From positions 62,001 to 126,000 of the forward strand of contig MU839112.1 of NCBI GenBank assembly GCA_030685235.1: 64,000 nt of DNA. Reading direction: 5' to 3'. The notes under the pieces were generated by a model. The model searched no databases. It was not told the DNA's origin and worked only from the letters and a program-made list of their open reading frames with translations. Shown in pieces: positions 13,442 through 25,222 of this stretch. Positions within the stretch are counted from its first letter, which is position 1. Each line of letters starts with the position of its first letter. Source of the DNA: Copromyces sp. CBS 386.78. Lineage: Eukaryota > Ascomycota > Sordariomycetes > Sordariales > Sordariaceae. The translations under genes and the position numbers were made by a program.

Positions 13442-14074
13442 ATGGACCAAAACTCCAATGGCGGGACCCAAGATGGTCCCAAAATCTTCCGCCCAATCCC
13501 TCGACGACCCTTCAACCTAGCTTCACCGCCAATGATCTCTCGTAAGGACGAGTCGCCCTCCCCAGCTCCCGGCAGAGACTCCAACACTTCGCCCCAACCA
13601 CGCATCACAGCCGCCGACCTCCGGTTCCTCCTTGACCCTCGATCACCCTTCAACACCAGCGCCTCTCCCGCCGCCAGCGGGGCCGTCACTAGCGGTCTTG
13701 ACTCATCCAACATTAGCAGAGCTACCTCCTTCCGGAATCTGACTTCTTCTACTCTCTTCGGCATCTTCTCCGATCCTAGTGAGCCGGGCACGGCAGCCAC
13801 CACGCCCGGAGTAGGTCGCTCAACATCGAACTTGCGCAATGGATTCTACTTTGGCGAGCAACTCGACGAGGAAACCGAGGACGAGACTGATGGCGCAGCC
13901 AACGTACTAGGCATTGCCGGGGACGCCAGGGATGACGACGACGACGACGACGACGAGACCTACCAAGAGACCATTACTCTCCGCCCCAAGCGCCAACGAC
14001 GAGTTTCCTCCATCACATCCACCATCCCCACCTTCAGAGGCGAATCGTCATCATCATCAGACATCAACAGCGGC

Positions 14075-14106
<32 letters not shown>

Positions 14107-15010
14107 CCCAGTAATGGGCCTGTTCTGGTCTTTGCTCCGGACGATCCTCCTCTTCGTCCTCGGCATGGGCTATGGTGTGCTCGTCACTCGCTTGCCTAAC
14201 GGGGACAACGTCACGGGCGGCTACGGCTGGCGGTACCTCACCTTCTGGGGAGCGGCGGGCGCGGTGTTGGGCAGGTTACTGCCCTGGTTCGATCAGGTGT
14301 GGGAGGAGACGTTTGGGAAGAGGGCTAGGGTGACCAAGCAAGAGAAGGAAAGGCGGCGAGCTGCTGCTGCTGCGGAGGCCGCTGCTGCTTTGCTGCAACA
14401 ACCTCCCTCGAAGTCTTCCCCAAGGAAAGCTTTAGTCACCACTATCCCTACTGAGGTAGGGTCCTCCGACACGGGAGTCACCTCTCCACCGGAAGCCGAC
14501 TGGCCCCTCGTCGTCCGCAGCATCGGCGCCTTCGTAGGCATTGTCTTCGCCATCCGCCGTCTGCCTTGGACGTCAACGATGCAGGTCTCCATCACCTTGG
14601 CGCTAGCGAACCCGTTTCTGTGGTACCTGATCGACCGGTCCAAACCGGGCTTCCTCCTCAGCGCCGCCGTGGGTGTCACCGGGTCCGCCATCCTGATGGG
14701 GTTGGGTGACCCCGATGTGATGCCTGCGCCCGTAACTGGGGGAATGGGTGCGTACCACGATCATATTTTGACGAATGGGCAACCTGCGATGGGCGTGCTT
14801 AATGGGACTACCACATCAGGATTGCCTAGGGGTGCAGCGGGGACGATGGGTGGAATGGGAGGGGCGAGTGGGAACGCAGCCGTCATTGAGACGGGCATTT
14901 GGATGATCAGTGTGTTGTTTTGCAGCTGTGTGTGCTTTGGGAATATTGGGAGGAGGCTGGCGCTGAATAAGTCGGCTGCTTCCAGGGGGAGATGGGGTGG
15001 TGTTAGGTGA
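13442..15010 (+). CDS. INSIG-family ER membrane protein
   Basis: A single exon of 522 residues. INSIG proteins sit in the endoplasmic reticulum and, in animals and fission yeast, control HMG-CoA reductase and sterol sensing. Residues 1-220 are a Ser/Thr/Pro-rich cytosolic region with an Asp run and an Asn run (CAA repeat at 14074-14107). After it come about six membrane segments near residues 225-245, 262-283, 353-372, 379-397, 401-421 and 484-502. The block around 350-425 (SIGAFVGIVFAIRRLPW, then NPFLWYLIDRSKPGF) is the INSIG signature. Fungal members usually carry such a long N-terminal extension. I chose the ATG at 13442, because the upstream open stretch has only a GTG. The stop is TGA at 15008. 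The family call is firm; the sterol role is inferred from the family. Confidence 0.9.
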
Positions 15011-15494
15011 TTTGATCATGGGTATCTTATCACATTACATCTGGGTCACTATGGAATGTCTTCATCAGTCATTACGATTCTTTCTATATCCACGCAGCGA
15101 GCATGATTCAACAACGTCATCATTAGTGGTCGGTTTATCAACTTTGTACTTAGCAGTCCGATTGGGGGCATATTGCACGGTTAATACCAGGGGGAGTTAT
15201 CAATGCTATTGAGCATTTTGAATCCTCACATCTTTGTTCTCTCGAGTCTGGCCCATGTCGCACATATGTTGGTGATATCGATGAAGATGGTCCTGTTGCA
15301 TGAGAGCGATACCGCTGTCTATTAACAGGAACCTGCTTCTCAATGCCTATCAACAAAACATAATCTGTGCAATGTATTGTCCATCACAGCGACCTCCGAA
15401 GCCAAAGAAAAGAAATAGAAAAAAAAAAATATCAACAGAAAACATCGGCAAAAAGAGGATCTCCACCCGAGCTCGGTGGAATGAAATAATGTTT
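15011..15494. other. Intergenic, INSIG 3' side to tRNA
   Basis: This contains the INSIG 3' UTR and flanking DNA. An A-run at 15418-15429 reads as a T-run on the minus strand about 65 nt beyond the tRNA 3' end, and could serve as a backup Pol III terminator. Nothing else is recognisable. Confidence 0.4.
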
Positions 15495-15604
15495 TGACAA
15501 GAGTGGGATTCGAACCCACGCCCTTTCGGACCACGGAACTGAGATTTAACTCGGATTAAGGGTTAACCTTAACGTGGCGCCTTAGACCGCTCGGCCATCT
15601 TGCC
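15495..15604 (-). tRNA. tRNA-Leu (AAG) with intron
   Basis: On the minus strand the acceptor stem GGCAAGA pairs with TCTTGTC (one G-U pair) and the discriminator base is A. A D-arm with box A (TGGCCGAGCGG), a long variable arm typical of class II leucine tRNA, and box B GGTTCGAATCC are present. The anticodon stem CCACG/CGTGG encloses a loop reading T-T-A-A-G-G, so the anticodon is AAG (bases 15568-15570), decoding CUU/CUC after inosine modification. A 30-nt intron (15537-15566) follows position 37, as in other eukaryotic nuclear tRNAs. It contains CCTTAA, which can pair with the TTAAGG of the anticodon loop. Mature length is about 80 nt before CCA addition. Confidence 0.95.
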
Positions 15605-16147
15605 TTTTGATGAGTGGTCAGCTGGAAGCTAGATCCTATGTATGGGTGTTGAAACTCGGCCCGCAACTTCTTGATCTGTGGTTGAGGTCAAGCATCAAAG
15701 CAAGGAACTGAGCATGGATTTACATGTCGGCACATGGAATACTGTAGTTAATATGAAAATGTGCTTCATAGGAATAGACAAGACCCAATTAACCATATTA
15801 CAAACCTAGGGACCAAGGAAGGATTGTATAGGAGGACAGAACCAGGGGGATCAAGTTGAATAAACTGCTGAGCAAGCAGCCGCTTTCTTCCCCCCGAATT
15901 TTGTAGGCTTCTTTCACCGTAAGATTTGGACCACGTCTTCGTCTTGAAGGCAAAAAGTTCATAGAACAATGCTATGAACATCTCAATCAATACGGCATCT
16001 ATCACATATTTTCGATGCATTATCCAGCCCCGTGAGAGGACATCAACAAAAACCAGCATGATCAAAACTGATTACTTTCTCTATAAATCAATTATGCTAA
16101 ACCAACAAAACCTAACCTAACCCAGCCCCATCCTCCCCATCCACCTC
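15605..16147. other. Intergenic, tRNA to mak11 3' end
   Basis: This is the upstream flank of the tRNA and the 3' UTR side of the minus-strand mak11 gene. A minus-strand open frame of about 99 codons (15766-16065) has no coding character I can support. Confidence 0.4.
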
Positions 16148-17800
16148 TTACTCATCATCGGAGTCATCATCATCCTCAGACTCCTCGCTATCAAACTCAT
16201 ACTCGCTCTCCACCGATCCCTCGGGTCTGGGTATCATGACAAACGCGCCCAAGCAGGTAATCCTGTTCTCCGTCTCGTACGTGCCCAAAAGCTCGCCCAC
16301 CTGTCTGCCGGCCTGGAGTCCCTCGTCCTCCTTAACGAGGAGATCATTGCTCTCAAGACGCCACATCCTGACGCGGCCATCGCTGCTCGCGCTGGCAATG
16401 AACCACGACCTCTTGCCGGTCTCCTCCTCCTCGATGGGCAGGACAGTAAAGTCCTTGATTCTGCCCAAAACGCCGGCCGTCTTGCCGCCCAGCTGAGCGA
16501 TGAGCTTGGCGTTGGGGGTCTTGGCCTCGAACAACTTGATCTTGTGCTCACCAGCACCCTCCTTGGGTTCCTCGGGAGCGGGAGGCTCGAGCAGCTCCTT
16601 CTCAGCCGTATCAAAGAACAATATCCTTCCATCCTCCGTCGCCACGGCCAGGACATTCTTCTCCTCCGCCCCTTCTTCCGCACCCTCCTGCTTTCCAAGA
16701 GAAACATACTTAATCTCATGCACCTTGGTCATCCTGCTCCCCACCACATCCTGCCTCATAACCCTGCACCTAGGCCTACAATCCATGCCGAAAACCATCA
16801 CGTCCCTATCAAACGCCACCGCGAACTCATCCTCTCCCCACACGATCCTCCTCGCCTCGCCCGTGCTGTGTTTCCCCTCGCCAATCTCCATAAGGACATC
16901 TTTCGGGAAATTCAACACGCGGCTCTTCTTGCCCGTCTCCAGATTCCACAACCGCATGCTTCTTTCGCCCTTGCTGACACTGATCATGATCTTGTTGCTC
17001 GGGTGCACCGCAAAGTCGTTGACGCCCGCGGGCACCGCGCCGAGCGCGGCCGTGTCGCCCGAGGGCCTACCCTGTGCCTTGGGGATGGGGCACTTGAAGG
17101 TGTGCAGCAGGGCCCAGTCGCGGACGCGGGTGACGGCGACGGTGGAGTCCTCCGAGGCGGACAGCAGCTTGGAGCGGTTGGGGAACACGAGGCGGGTAAT
17201 GTTGGAGGAGTGGTGCAGGAGTGTGCCGAGCTCGCGGTTCTTGGGGTTCTCGAGGACGGGACGGGGGGTGATGCTGTTGAGAAGCTTCTGGTCGTCAGCG
17301 GCCTTGGCCGAGGGCGGATGCGCCGAGATGTTGTAGATGTTGATGCGCTCGTCGGTGGCGCCCGTGGCGAGAAGGACCTTCTGCCCGCCCTTTTGGCCGG
17401 GCGTGGGCGCCGAGGGAGGGGAGAGGGCGAGGCCTCGGATGGCGGAGGCGTGGGCGTTGAAAAGGAAGGTGTCGGCGAAGGAGACCTTGTACGAGGTTGT
17501 TGTGGTTTCGGAGGCGGCCTTCTTCTTGTTCTTGGAGGGGGTAGAGGTCGTAGTGGTCGTGGGGGTAACGGTGGCGGTAATACCGTGAAGGACGCGGTCG
17601 TAGGAGCCGGCGACGACTTGGATATGTATCGGGGAGGTGTTGTCCACTTTGAATGGAGTCGCAGAAGTGCTGGAGTTAGAGCTGGCGCGCGCAGCCTTGG
17701 TCGGTGCAGGGGCCTTGACTTTCTTTGTTGATTGCTGTTCTGTTTTCTCGACAGGCTCACTCTCAGGCGCGTTATCTCTCTTTCTCTTGTTGTTGGCCAT
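16148..17800 (-). CDS. mak11: Mak11-like WD40 ribosome assembly factor
   Basis: A single exon of 550 residues. Yeast Mak11 (human PAK1IP1) is a nucleolar WD-repeat protein needed for 60S ribosomal subunit maturation. The N-terminus is Lys/Arg-rich, with KRKRD and KKVKAP as likely nuclear signals. WD-type repeats follow from about residue 60, with recognisable turns in FNAHASAIRGLALSP, SKLLSASEDSTVAVTRVRDW, NDFAVHPSNKIMISVSKG plus SMRLWNLETGK, and FIASASSDGRVRMWRLES. The C-terminus is an acidic Asp/Glu/Ser tail, common in nucleolar proteins. Low-complexity inserts (Thr/Ser near residue 80, Glu-rich near 390) are longer than in yeast. The start is the only good ATG, just before the basic segment. 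Its promoter lies in 17801-18396. Confidence 0.88.
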   Translation of the reverse strand: MANNKRKRDNAPESEPVEKTEQQSTKKVKAPAPTKAARASSNSSTSATPFKVDNTSPIHIQVVAGSYDRVLHGITATVTPTTTTTSTPSKNKKKAASETTTTSYKVSFADTFLFNAHASAIRGLALSPPSAPTPGQKGGQKVLLATGATDERINIYNISAHPPSAKAADDQKLLNSITPRPVLENPKNRELGTLLHHSSNITRLVFPNRSKLLSASEDSTVAVTRVRDWALLHTFKCPIPKAQGRPSGDTAALGAVPAGVNDFAVHPSNKIMISVSKGERSMRLWNLETGKKSRVLNFPKDVLMEIGEGKHSTGEARRIVWGEDEFAVAFDRDVMVFGMDCRPRCRVMRQDVVGSRMTKVHEIKYVSLGKQEGAEEGAEEKNVLAVATEDGRILFFDTAEKELLEPPAPEEPKEGAGEHKIKLFEAKTPNAKLIAQLGGKTAGVLGRIKDFTVLPIEEEETGKRSWFIASASSDGRVRMWRLESNDLLVKEDEGLQAGRQVGELLGTYETENRITCLGAFVMIPRPEGSVESEYEFDSEESEDDDDSDDE

Positions 17801-18396
17801 TTTGGATACTGTTGCGGTGGTTGGATTGCAGTAAGGAAGGAAAGAAGACGTTGGAAAAGTGGATGTTCAAGACAGGCAGAGGCAGTCTTCGGTCGTCAGT
17901 TGTCAGGGTCCGGTGCAGTGCTGAACGCTTGCCATTCGATTCCATTGATTTTCCTTCGCAACTTTTTTAAGTGGGGTTCTGCTCTCAACGTCTTATCTTA
18001 TCAGTGCACATACGTCCTGCCTGGATAAAACGTCTTGGCATGCCCGCTCGTTCTCTACAAGTACACTGGACACATCATGGCATCACGAGTCACTGTCTCA
18101 CAAAACCGAGGGTACATGTACTAGTGTCTATATTCAACGCGTTCGTCACTTCGTTAGAACGCCTTAACCATGTGCAATCGCTTAACGACAATCCTTCCAG
18201 ATATGTACAACATCGAGTAGCCCTTAAATCTACGTGTCTTGTGCTGACATCTAATCTCCTCCCTCTCCATTGTTGACCATCATCCATGTGACCATCATCT
18301 GCTGTAACCCATGATTGGGCAATCAAAGCATATTATGCCTACTGCTCGTTTGCTAGTGCCAATATGAAATAATGTACTTTGGTAGCCCTCATCCTA
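17801..18396. other. mak11 promoter and vid-21 3' UTR
   Basis: About 600 bases between two minus-strand genes. They serve as the upstream region of mak11 and the downstream region of vid-21. I see no gene or clear motif. Confidence 0.5.
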
Positions 18397-21300
18397 TTAT
18401 TTTGTTGCAGCAGGCGTAGCGCTGCCGCTACCCTGTCCTTGTTGTTGTTGTTGTTGCTGCGCCATTCCCGCCTGCTGAGCAGCCTGAGGATTTTGGATAG
18501 TCTGGGAAGCGGGCTGGGGAGCAGCTACAGGTTGCTGGGCTTGTTGGACTTGTGGTTGTTGAGCTTGTTGAACTTGATGTGATTGCTGGGCCTGCTGGCC
18601 TTGTTGACTCTGCTGGCTTGTCTGTGCAACTACACCATGCTGAACTTGCTGACTAGCCTGTTGAGGCTGGTGCGCCTGTGGTTGAGACTGAGGTCGCGGT
18701 TGCTGTTGTGGTTGTTGAGCTTGTGGTTGCATTTGACTCTGAGCCTGAGCCTGCTGTACCTGAACCTGCTGAGCCTGAGCCTGTTGAGCCCGAACCTGTT
18801 GACCTTGAACCTGTTGAGTCTGTTGAGTCTGCTGAGGCTGCTGAGGCTGCTGAGGCTGCTGAGGCTGCTGAGCCTGCTGAGCCTGTTGCGGCTGTTGAAC
18901 CTGTTGAGACGGTTGAGCTTGAGCTTGCGGAGCTTGCTGAGGCTGCTGGGCTTGAGGCTGGTGAGCTTGGGTCTGGTGAGGCTGTTGAACTTGCTGAGGT
19001 TGTCGAGGTTGCTGAGGCTGTTGGGGTTGTTGAGGCTGTTGAGCTTGCTGAGCTTGCTGAGCTTGCTGAGCTTGCTGTAGCGGTTGTGCCTGCTGAGCCT
19101 GCTGCGCCTGCGGCAGTTGTGGTACAGGGTGAGCTTGTTGACGCTGCTGCTGTTGAGGTTGTTGCTGCTGTGTCTGCTGTGTCTGCTGTGCCTGCTGTGG
19201 TTGATGCTGCTGATGCTGGTGTTGCTGATGCAGTTGTTGCCCGTGCCCATGGACTTGTCCGGGTCTCTGTCCCTGCTGCCCTTGAGGTTGCTGGGTATGA
19301 TGTGCCTGTTGAACTTGTTGGGTGTGGTGGGCTTGCTGGGCATTCCGAGCGTGTTGAGCTTGTTGGGTCTGATGAGCTTGCTGGGTGTGTTGAGCGTGCT
19401 GGGCAATAGGGGTGTGTCGAGAATGCTGAGCATGCTGAGGTTGAACTTGACCCGAAGCTTGGCCTTGGACCTGACTTTGGCTCTGACCTTGGACCTGACC
19501 TTGGACTTGACCCCCAATCTGACTCTGAGATTGGCTTTGCCCCTGAGCTTGCCCCTGACTCTGACCCTGAACTTGGCCTTGGCTTTGAGCTTGTCCCTGC
19601 TGCTGCTGCTGCTGCTGTTGCTGCGCCTGCTGCGCCTGCTGCGCCTGCTGGGACTGCTGGGACTGCTGGGCTTTCTGAGCCTGTTGATGAGGAGTCTGTA
19701 CTTGTTGCTGAGGTTGATGTACCTGCTGCTGGGGTTGCATTTGCTGGGTCTTCTGGGATTGCTGAGGTTGTTGGACCTGGTGGGCCTGCTGGGCTTGCTG
19801 GGCTTGCTGCACCGGCTGTCGTACCATCTGAGGCTGTTGAGACTGCTGCCGTGCTTGCGGGGATTGCTGGACCTGCTGCTGGATCTGCTGAGCCTGCTGA
19901 GCCTGTGGCAGCTGGTGTGCCTGCTGCCCTTGTACTTGCTGGACTTGGTGAGGTCGCTGGGTTTGCTGAAGATGTTGACCTTGTCCCTGGGACTGAGCCT
20001 GAGAATGGGCATAGGCTGCTTGCTTCTGGGCCGCCGCCTGTGCCTGGAGCTGGACCTGAGCTTGAAGTTGAGCCGCTGCCATTGCCTGTGCTTGAACATG
20101 AGGCTGGGCTTGCGGCTGCTGAGGTTGATGCGCTTGGGCCTGAGTCTGCATCTGAGCCTGGGCAAGAACTTGGGCTTGTTTTTGCTTCTGAGTAGCTACC
20201 GCTTGTGCCTGGGCTACCTGGGCCGGGCTAAGCTGACCTTGAACTGCTACCACGGCTTGAGCGGCTTGCTGAGCTTGCTGTTGTGCTTGAGCCTGTTGTT
20301 GGGCCCGTAGGAGCTGCGCATACTGGTGAGGACTCGTCGTAGTGGCCACGGCACCTAGACCGTGTCCAACTCCACCTGCCGCGGCATTCATGGCATGCTG
20401 CTGGGTTTGAACTATCAATCGACCCAAATGCTCCGTAGCCATTTGCCTAATCTGGTCCTGGGTAGCACCCGGATTCTTATTCCTGAAATGTGCCTCAAAC
20501 TCCTTAAGCCTAGTGTGGATATGAGAATAGGGTAACTGCTGAGCGGGCATCTGAGGACCACGCGGCGACCCAGCCGGGAGCATTGGCATGCTCAACCCAG
20601 CACCTGGAGACGTTACCATCCCAGCAACGCTATTTGCCGCATTGAACGAAGCCATCATCGCCTGCGCACTAACGCTGGACATGTAGACGCCATTGTTCAG
20701 GCTATTAACCACCGGCCGCATAGGTGTTGGCGAGCCTTGAACACCGTTGATTTGAACCTGCGGTACTGGCGGCGGCTGCTGGGCGACTTGAGGCTGCTGT
20801 GGCTGCTGCTGTGCTGGTTGAGGTGTTTGGACCTGCTGATGCTGCGGCTGCTGCGGCTGCTGCTGTAGTTGTTGTTGTTGTGGCTGCTGCTGTTGTTGCG
20901 GCTGGTGTTGTTGTTGTTGTTGTTGTGAGACCACTTGTTGTTGGACCTGATGCTGCTGCTGTGGCTGCTGTGGGTGTTGTTGATGCTGAGGTTGTTGGTG
21001 TCGTTGTTGCTGCAATTGCACCGCAACAGCCCTTTGCTGATCTTGGATTCTTTGGGCCTGCATCACAAGGTTGATATCTGGCGTAGGATTTACCAGTGGC
21101 AGCCTGTGCTGCGCTTGTATAGCCTGGAGCTGAGCTTGAGGGATAGCGGGGACGGGAATAGGTGGAACCAGGCCACCGGCGGCGAGTTGAACGGGCACAG
21201 TAGGAATCCCAGCTGGAGCCTGCATCGGGACGCGCCCGGGAGCGAGCTTCTGGGCCGTTGCGGCCATCTGAGCTGCCCCTGGAATATTGAGTCTGGCTGC

Positions 21301-24300
21301 GGCATTGTTGAGTGAATTGGCGGCGGCAAGCTGTGCTGCCGTCTGAGGCACCTGAGCGACACCGGGTGTGGCGGCCATTTGGGCTTGTCTTTGCGTGAGC
21401 AGCTATTGTGATATTTTGTTAGCATCTGATATCACGAGATGAGATGGGTTTCACTCCGTCACTTACCCGCTTCTGTATTATCTCATGCTGGCGCGCCGCA
21501 AGGTGAGCCATCTTCTCTGCTATTTGTTGGTCACGAGCGGCTCTCATGAGACTGTACTCCTGAGGAGTCTTCGCCTGGAGGTGAAGTTGCTGCTGGGGCT
21601 GCTGTCTCTGCTGCTCATTTGTCTTGCGCATGGCTGTCATGCTGGCCTGAGCCTGCTGTTTCTGTGCCGCCGCCTCTCGTTTCTTCGCCAACTTTCGCAT
21701 AGCGTCAAACAGTGCCAGGTGTTTCTGGTTCCTGCGTCTCTCAACACGCATGGTGTTGGTGGGCCTCTTTCGTGGAATAGGGGTCACCGCACCGTTAGGT
21801 CCAACCTGCTGCCCCTGTGCCGCGTTCTGATTGTGCTGTAGAATGGTCCGCCCGGCAGCATCAATCCTAGCCTGATAAGCCTTGAAGTAGGGCGTCTTCG
21901 CAAAATCACTAGGCAATCCCTCGAGGTTCACCCATCGCTCAAAGCATTCCCAAGGAGTACGCCGCTCCACAGCTGATGGGAACGATGACCTGCTGGAGAT
22001 CATCGAAGAGATAAGAGACCAGTTGTACGAATACTCGCGTACCAACGCCCTGAGCTGATCATCCTCTGCCAATGTCCATTGTGAAGCAATCCGGCTTTCA
22101 AAAAAGCTCTGGACAGGCATTGGGTGTTCTGAAGGTGGGCGAAATTGATGGCCAGCGTGCAGACGATCTCTGGTCAGCTTCATTTCCGGAGCAAACAAGG
22201 CAACATCCGTAGTTGCGGGTGGTAGTTTCGCGCCCTTGTCAGGCTGAGCGCCAAAGACATATTCCTCTTCCTCCTCCTCGTCTTCACCCTGGAACTGGAA
22301 TCGAGACCGTTTCTGAGGCTGTGGCTTTACGTCCAAAACCATCTCGCCCTCGACATATTTGCTGAGAGGCACGGCTGGCCTCTTCCACTTGGCATCGGGA
22401 TCGTAGTCTGGGATTATCCAGTCGAACTTGGGAATCTTGAGCGGTGAACCATACATTGGCAGATTTTCTAGCAGAAGATCCGCCGTCCGTGAAGGCTGTA
22501 GCTCAAAGACCACCTCGTCATCCTGCAAGGCGAAAATGGTTGCTGGTGCAATAGTGGTGATTGGCAACTCCGGGACCTCTTCATCGTTACCCACGGGCGA
22601 ATCCGAGTGATCCAGCTCCGGGACTGAAGACTCGCCAGTTTCTGGGGCATCTGCCATGCTGGTATCAGCATTGTCGGCTGCCCGAACGGGAGGTATCTTA
22701 GCGTCCACCTGTAGGAGTTTTCGGTCAGCAGGACTGGAATAATACCATTCCGCACAGGCATACGCAAAATTTCGAGCAACTGCCCGCTTCCACTTGCGCT
22801 CCTCCCTAAAATCTGTCCGCATCCATTTCATCTCCTGAATCAATAGGTCCTGATGCGATGCAGGCCTTGCCGGTTCCAGGCAGCGGACAGGCTGCCTAAG
22901 AGACCACTTGTCATGTTGTTGGAGATGATAAACCCTGCGCAGAATTTTGCAGGCTTGATGATCGAGTATTGACAGAGTTTGATCAGAGGTGGACACAGTT
23001 TTGTGGGCGGAGTGCAACAGCTTCTCGAGCGGCTTCATCCAAGATGAAGTTCGGGCAAAACTCTCAATGAAGAGCGTCACGAAATAGTCTTCAGACGGAA
23101 TGTGACCGGGGGGCTTTGGCTTGTTGACAACCAGTGCAGTATCGTCACTAAAACGAGGTTTTCTGTACTGTTTTCCAAAGACCACCGTAGGCACACTTTT
23201 CCTCCGCCTTTCATGGAGCCTGGTTGAGAGAGACTTGAGACGATGAGTTAGCAAGCCCGGAGGCATATCACCTTCATCCGCAACAGCAGAGTCCGTATCA
23301 TGGTGAGATGATCGGGACGTCCGGGCCTGGGTCTCAATCTCTGTCTCGGGTGGTGCGCTGATTTGAATCCCGGGAACAGTTTTCTCAGGAGATACTGCAG
23401 GCTGCAAAGGTGCTGGCGTGGTTGACGGAGCTGTTAAAGGAGGCTGAGGCTGGCGAGAAGGCTCTTGAACAGCGGGCTTCTGTTGGACTACGTGCACACT
23501 CGGGATTGGTTTCGGTGCCTGGGTAGGTGGAGATCTGTCCAAGTCCATCGGAATAAGACCAACATGACCCTGATTGTTCTGGCTTTGTGTGCCCTGAGGA
23601 AGAGAACTTTGTTTTGCAGCCTCAGGCAAATTGGCCTTGACCGCTGTAGCTCCTGTGCTTGCGCTCACTGGCGGAGCAATGTGCTTTCCTGGGATACCAC
23701 CGTTCATCAAATTCCGAACCTCGCCATTCACAGGTGACGGGTGTTGCGCCTGAAACCCACCAGTAGAATGCACCCCGTTGGATACCGCCACACCCGCCTT
23801 GCCGATGGCTTGGCTCGTCCGCGCTGCAGCTGATTCTTGAAGGAGCTGTGCCTCTGCTCCGCTAAGTGCTGGCCTTACGGAAGGACCTGACGGGACGGGA
23901 ACCCCTGGGACTCCATTGGCATACACACCCGGTTGAGGAGGCTGTGGCTGCGGGCGTAATTCCGGTGCAGCAACAGATGGTCCTATGAGCTGGCCCGTGC
24001 CCTTGTTGTCGGTGGCAACCCTCCTGGGTTCCTGCTCGGGCCTGGAGACTGGCTTTTCGAAAGACTGCGATGCCTCATTATCGGGGCTAGTGCTGGTTGA
24101 CGCTTCATTACCCGCGGGGGTTAGAGCGGACTGAACGGTTGAACTGGGTGACGAGAGGGTATCGGGGTAACGAATCGAGTCGCCATTCGACAATAGCTGG
24201 TTGACAGAGGTGATAGTAGGTTTGGGCCGAGCCTTATCTTCTCCAACTCCCATAGAAACTGTACCGTCCTTGGGTCCAGGCCTACTCTCACCCAGATTCG

Positions 24301-25222
24301 CCGTCTTTGTAGTTGATGCAGGAGCTGTCGCTGGGGGTGCAAGCGGCTGCGGGGCCGGCGATACGTGTCCCTGGGGTGAATTGTTGATGATGCCGTTCCA
24401 TCGCCCATTGCCATGAGGTGCTGCGGGCGCAAGGAGCACAGGTGTCTCCCTCGCCGGCAACTTCGACTCTCCGCTGGGACCATCAACTGTCTTGACTGAA
24501 CTCGCTTGAACCGGCGCCGGCTTCTGAATCTCCTGTCGTGGGGCAAAGCCCTTCACGGCCTCCTGCGGTCCGGCAACCCCATTATGTACTGGAGGGTATG
24601 ATACGGGCCGTTCGGGTTCATGGCGGATGTTCGGCGTAGGCGGTACTGGCGAAGGCAAGCTGTGGTGCTGTACATTCTTGGGAATCGTGTGGTTCGGATG
24701 GATCAACGGCGAAGGTTGAACTTGTTGGACGACATGAGGGCCATGTCCTAGGGACGAATCATCCGTGGTTGCAGTATGTTGTAAAGTGTCGAAGCGAGGC
24801 CGTTGGAATACAGGCAGTAGTCGCTCCGCTAGTCGTCGACCTCTGCAGCCCAAGGTTAGCCATATGCCAGACGGGACGCGGTGCAAAGACCGGGGGCCGA
24901 TGCACCGAAGAATGAGACAGTAGAACGTACTGAAGGATTTCGCAGTCGAATAGGAACTTTGCTTCGCCATGCGAGGCGGGACGCGTATCCAGGTCGTTCA
25001 GGTCGTAATTGGGGAAGCCATCTTCGTCGGTCGCTACAGCATACAACTCTCTGAGCTTCCGTTTGCGCGACGTCACAATTGAACTGCGTCGAGTCAACAC
25101 GATGTTCGGCACACCAAAATGATCGGACAGATTCGCTCTATCGATTGGGATACATCTTACTTTGCTTCCGCCCGCTTTGAATGCAGCAGCTTTCGGCGGT
25201 CGGCGGGTCCGACCTCAGTCAT
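18397..25222 (-). CDS. vid-21: Vid21/Eaf1, NuA4 histone acetyltransferase scaffold
   Basis: Platform subunit of the nuclear NuA4 acetyltransferase complex. The exons, in transcript order, are 25222-25161, 25083-24931, 24842-21467 and 21402-18397, giving 2198 residues. The model rests on exon 1 of 20 codons, which ends SKRAEA and splices onto SIVTSRKRKLREL, completing the conserved N-terminal basic segment. Residues 73-720 are Pro/Ser-rich and probably disordered. The HSA domain (helicase/SANT-associated, binding actin-related proteins) lies near 735-800 (QEMKWMRTDFREERKWKRA). A SANT/Myb domain lies near 990-1055 (WTLAEDDQLRALVREYSYNW), followed by a basic segment. Residues from about 1200 to the end are extremely Gln-rich, with many QQAQ, QPQQ and QAQQVQ units. 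Introns are 64-88 nt. An alternative is initiation at 25112 without exon 1, but that loses the conserved start. Confidence 0.93.
18430..21030 (-). repeat. Glutamine-repeat tract inside vid-21
   Basis: About 2.6 kb of degenerate CAG/CAA-rich codons encodes the Gln-rich tail of Vid21. On the plus strand it reads as CTG/TTG-rich sequence (ctgctgaggctg units), which produces long false open frames of Leu- or Glu-rich protein. Pure runs are short, so it resembles ancient expansion scrambled by substitution rather than a fresh microsatellite. Confidence 0.85.

Noticed and set aside
16544..17731. 395-codon plus-strand frame
   Set aside because: It is antisense to the clear mak11 coding sequence and has no domain features.
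19084..20310. 408-codon Leu-rich plus-strand frame
   Set aside because: It is the antisense reading of the vid-21 glutamine repeats (CAG read as CTG).
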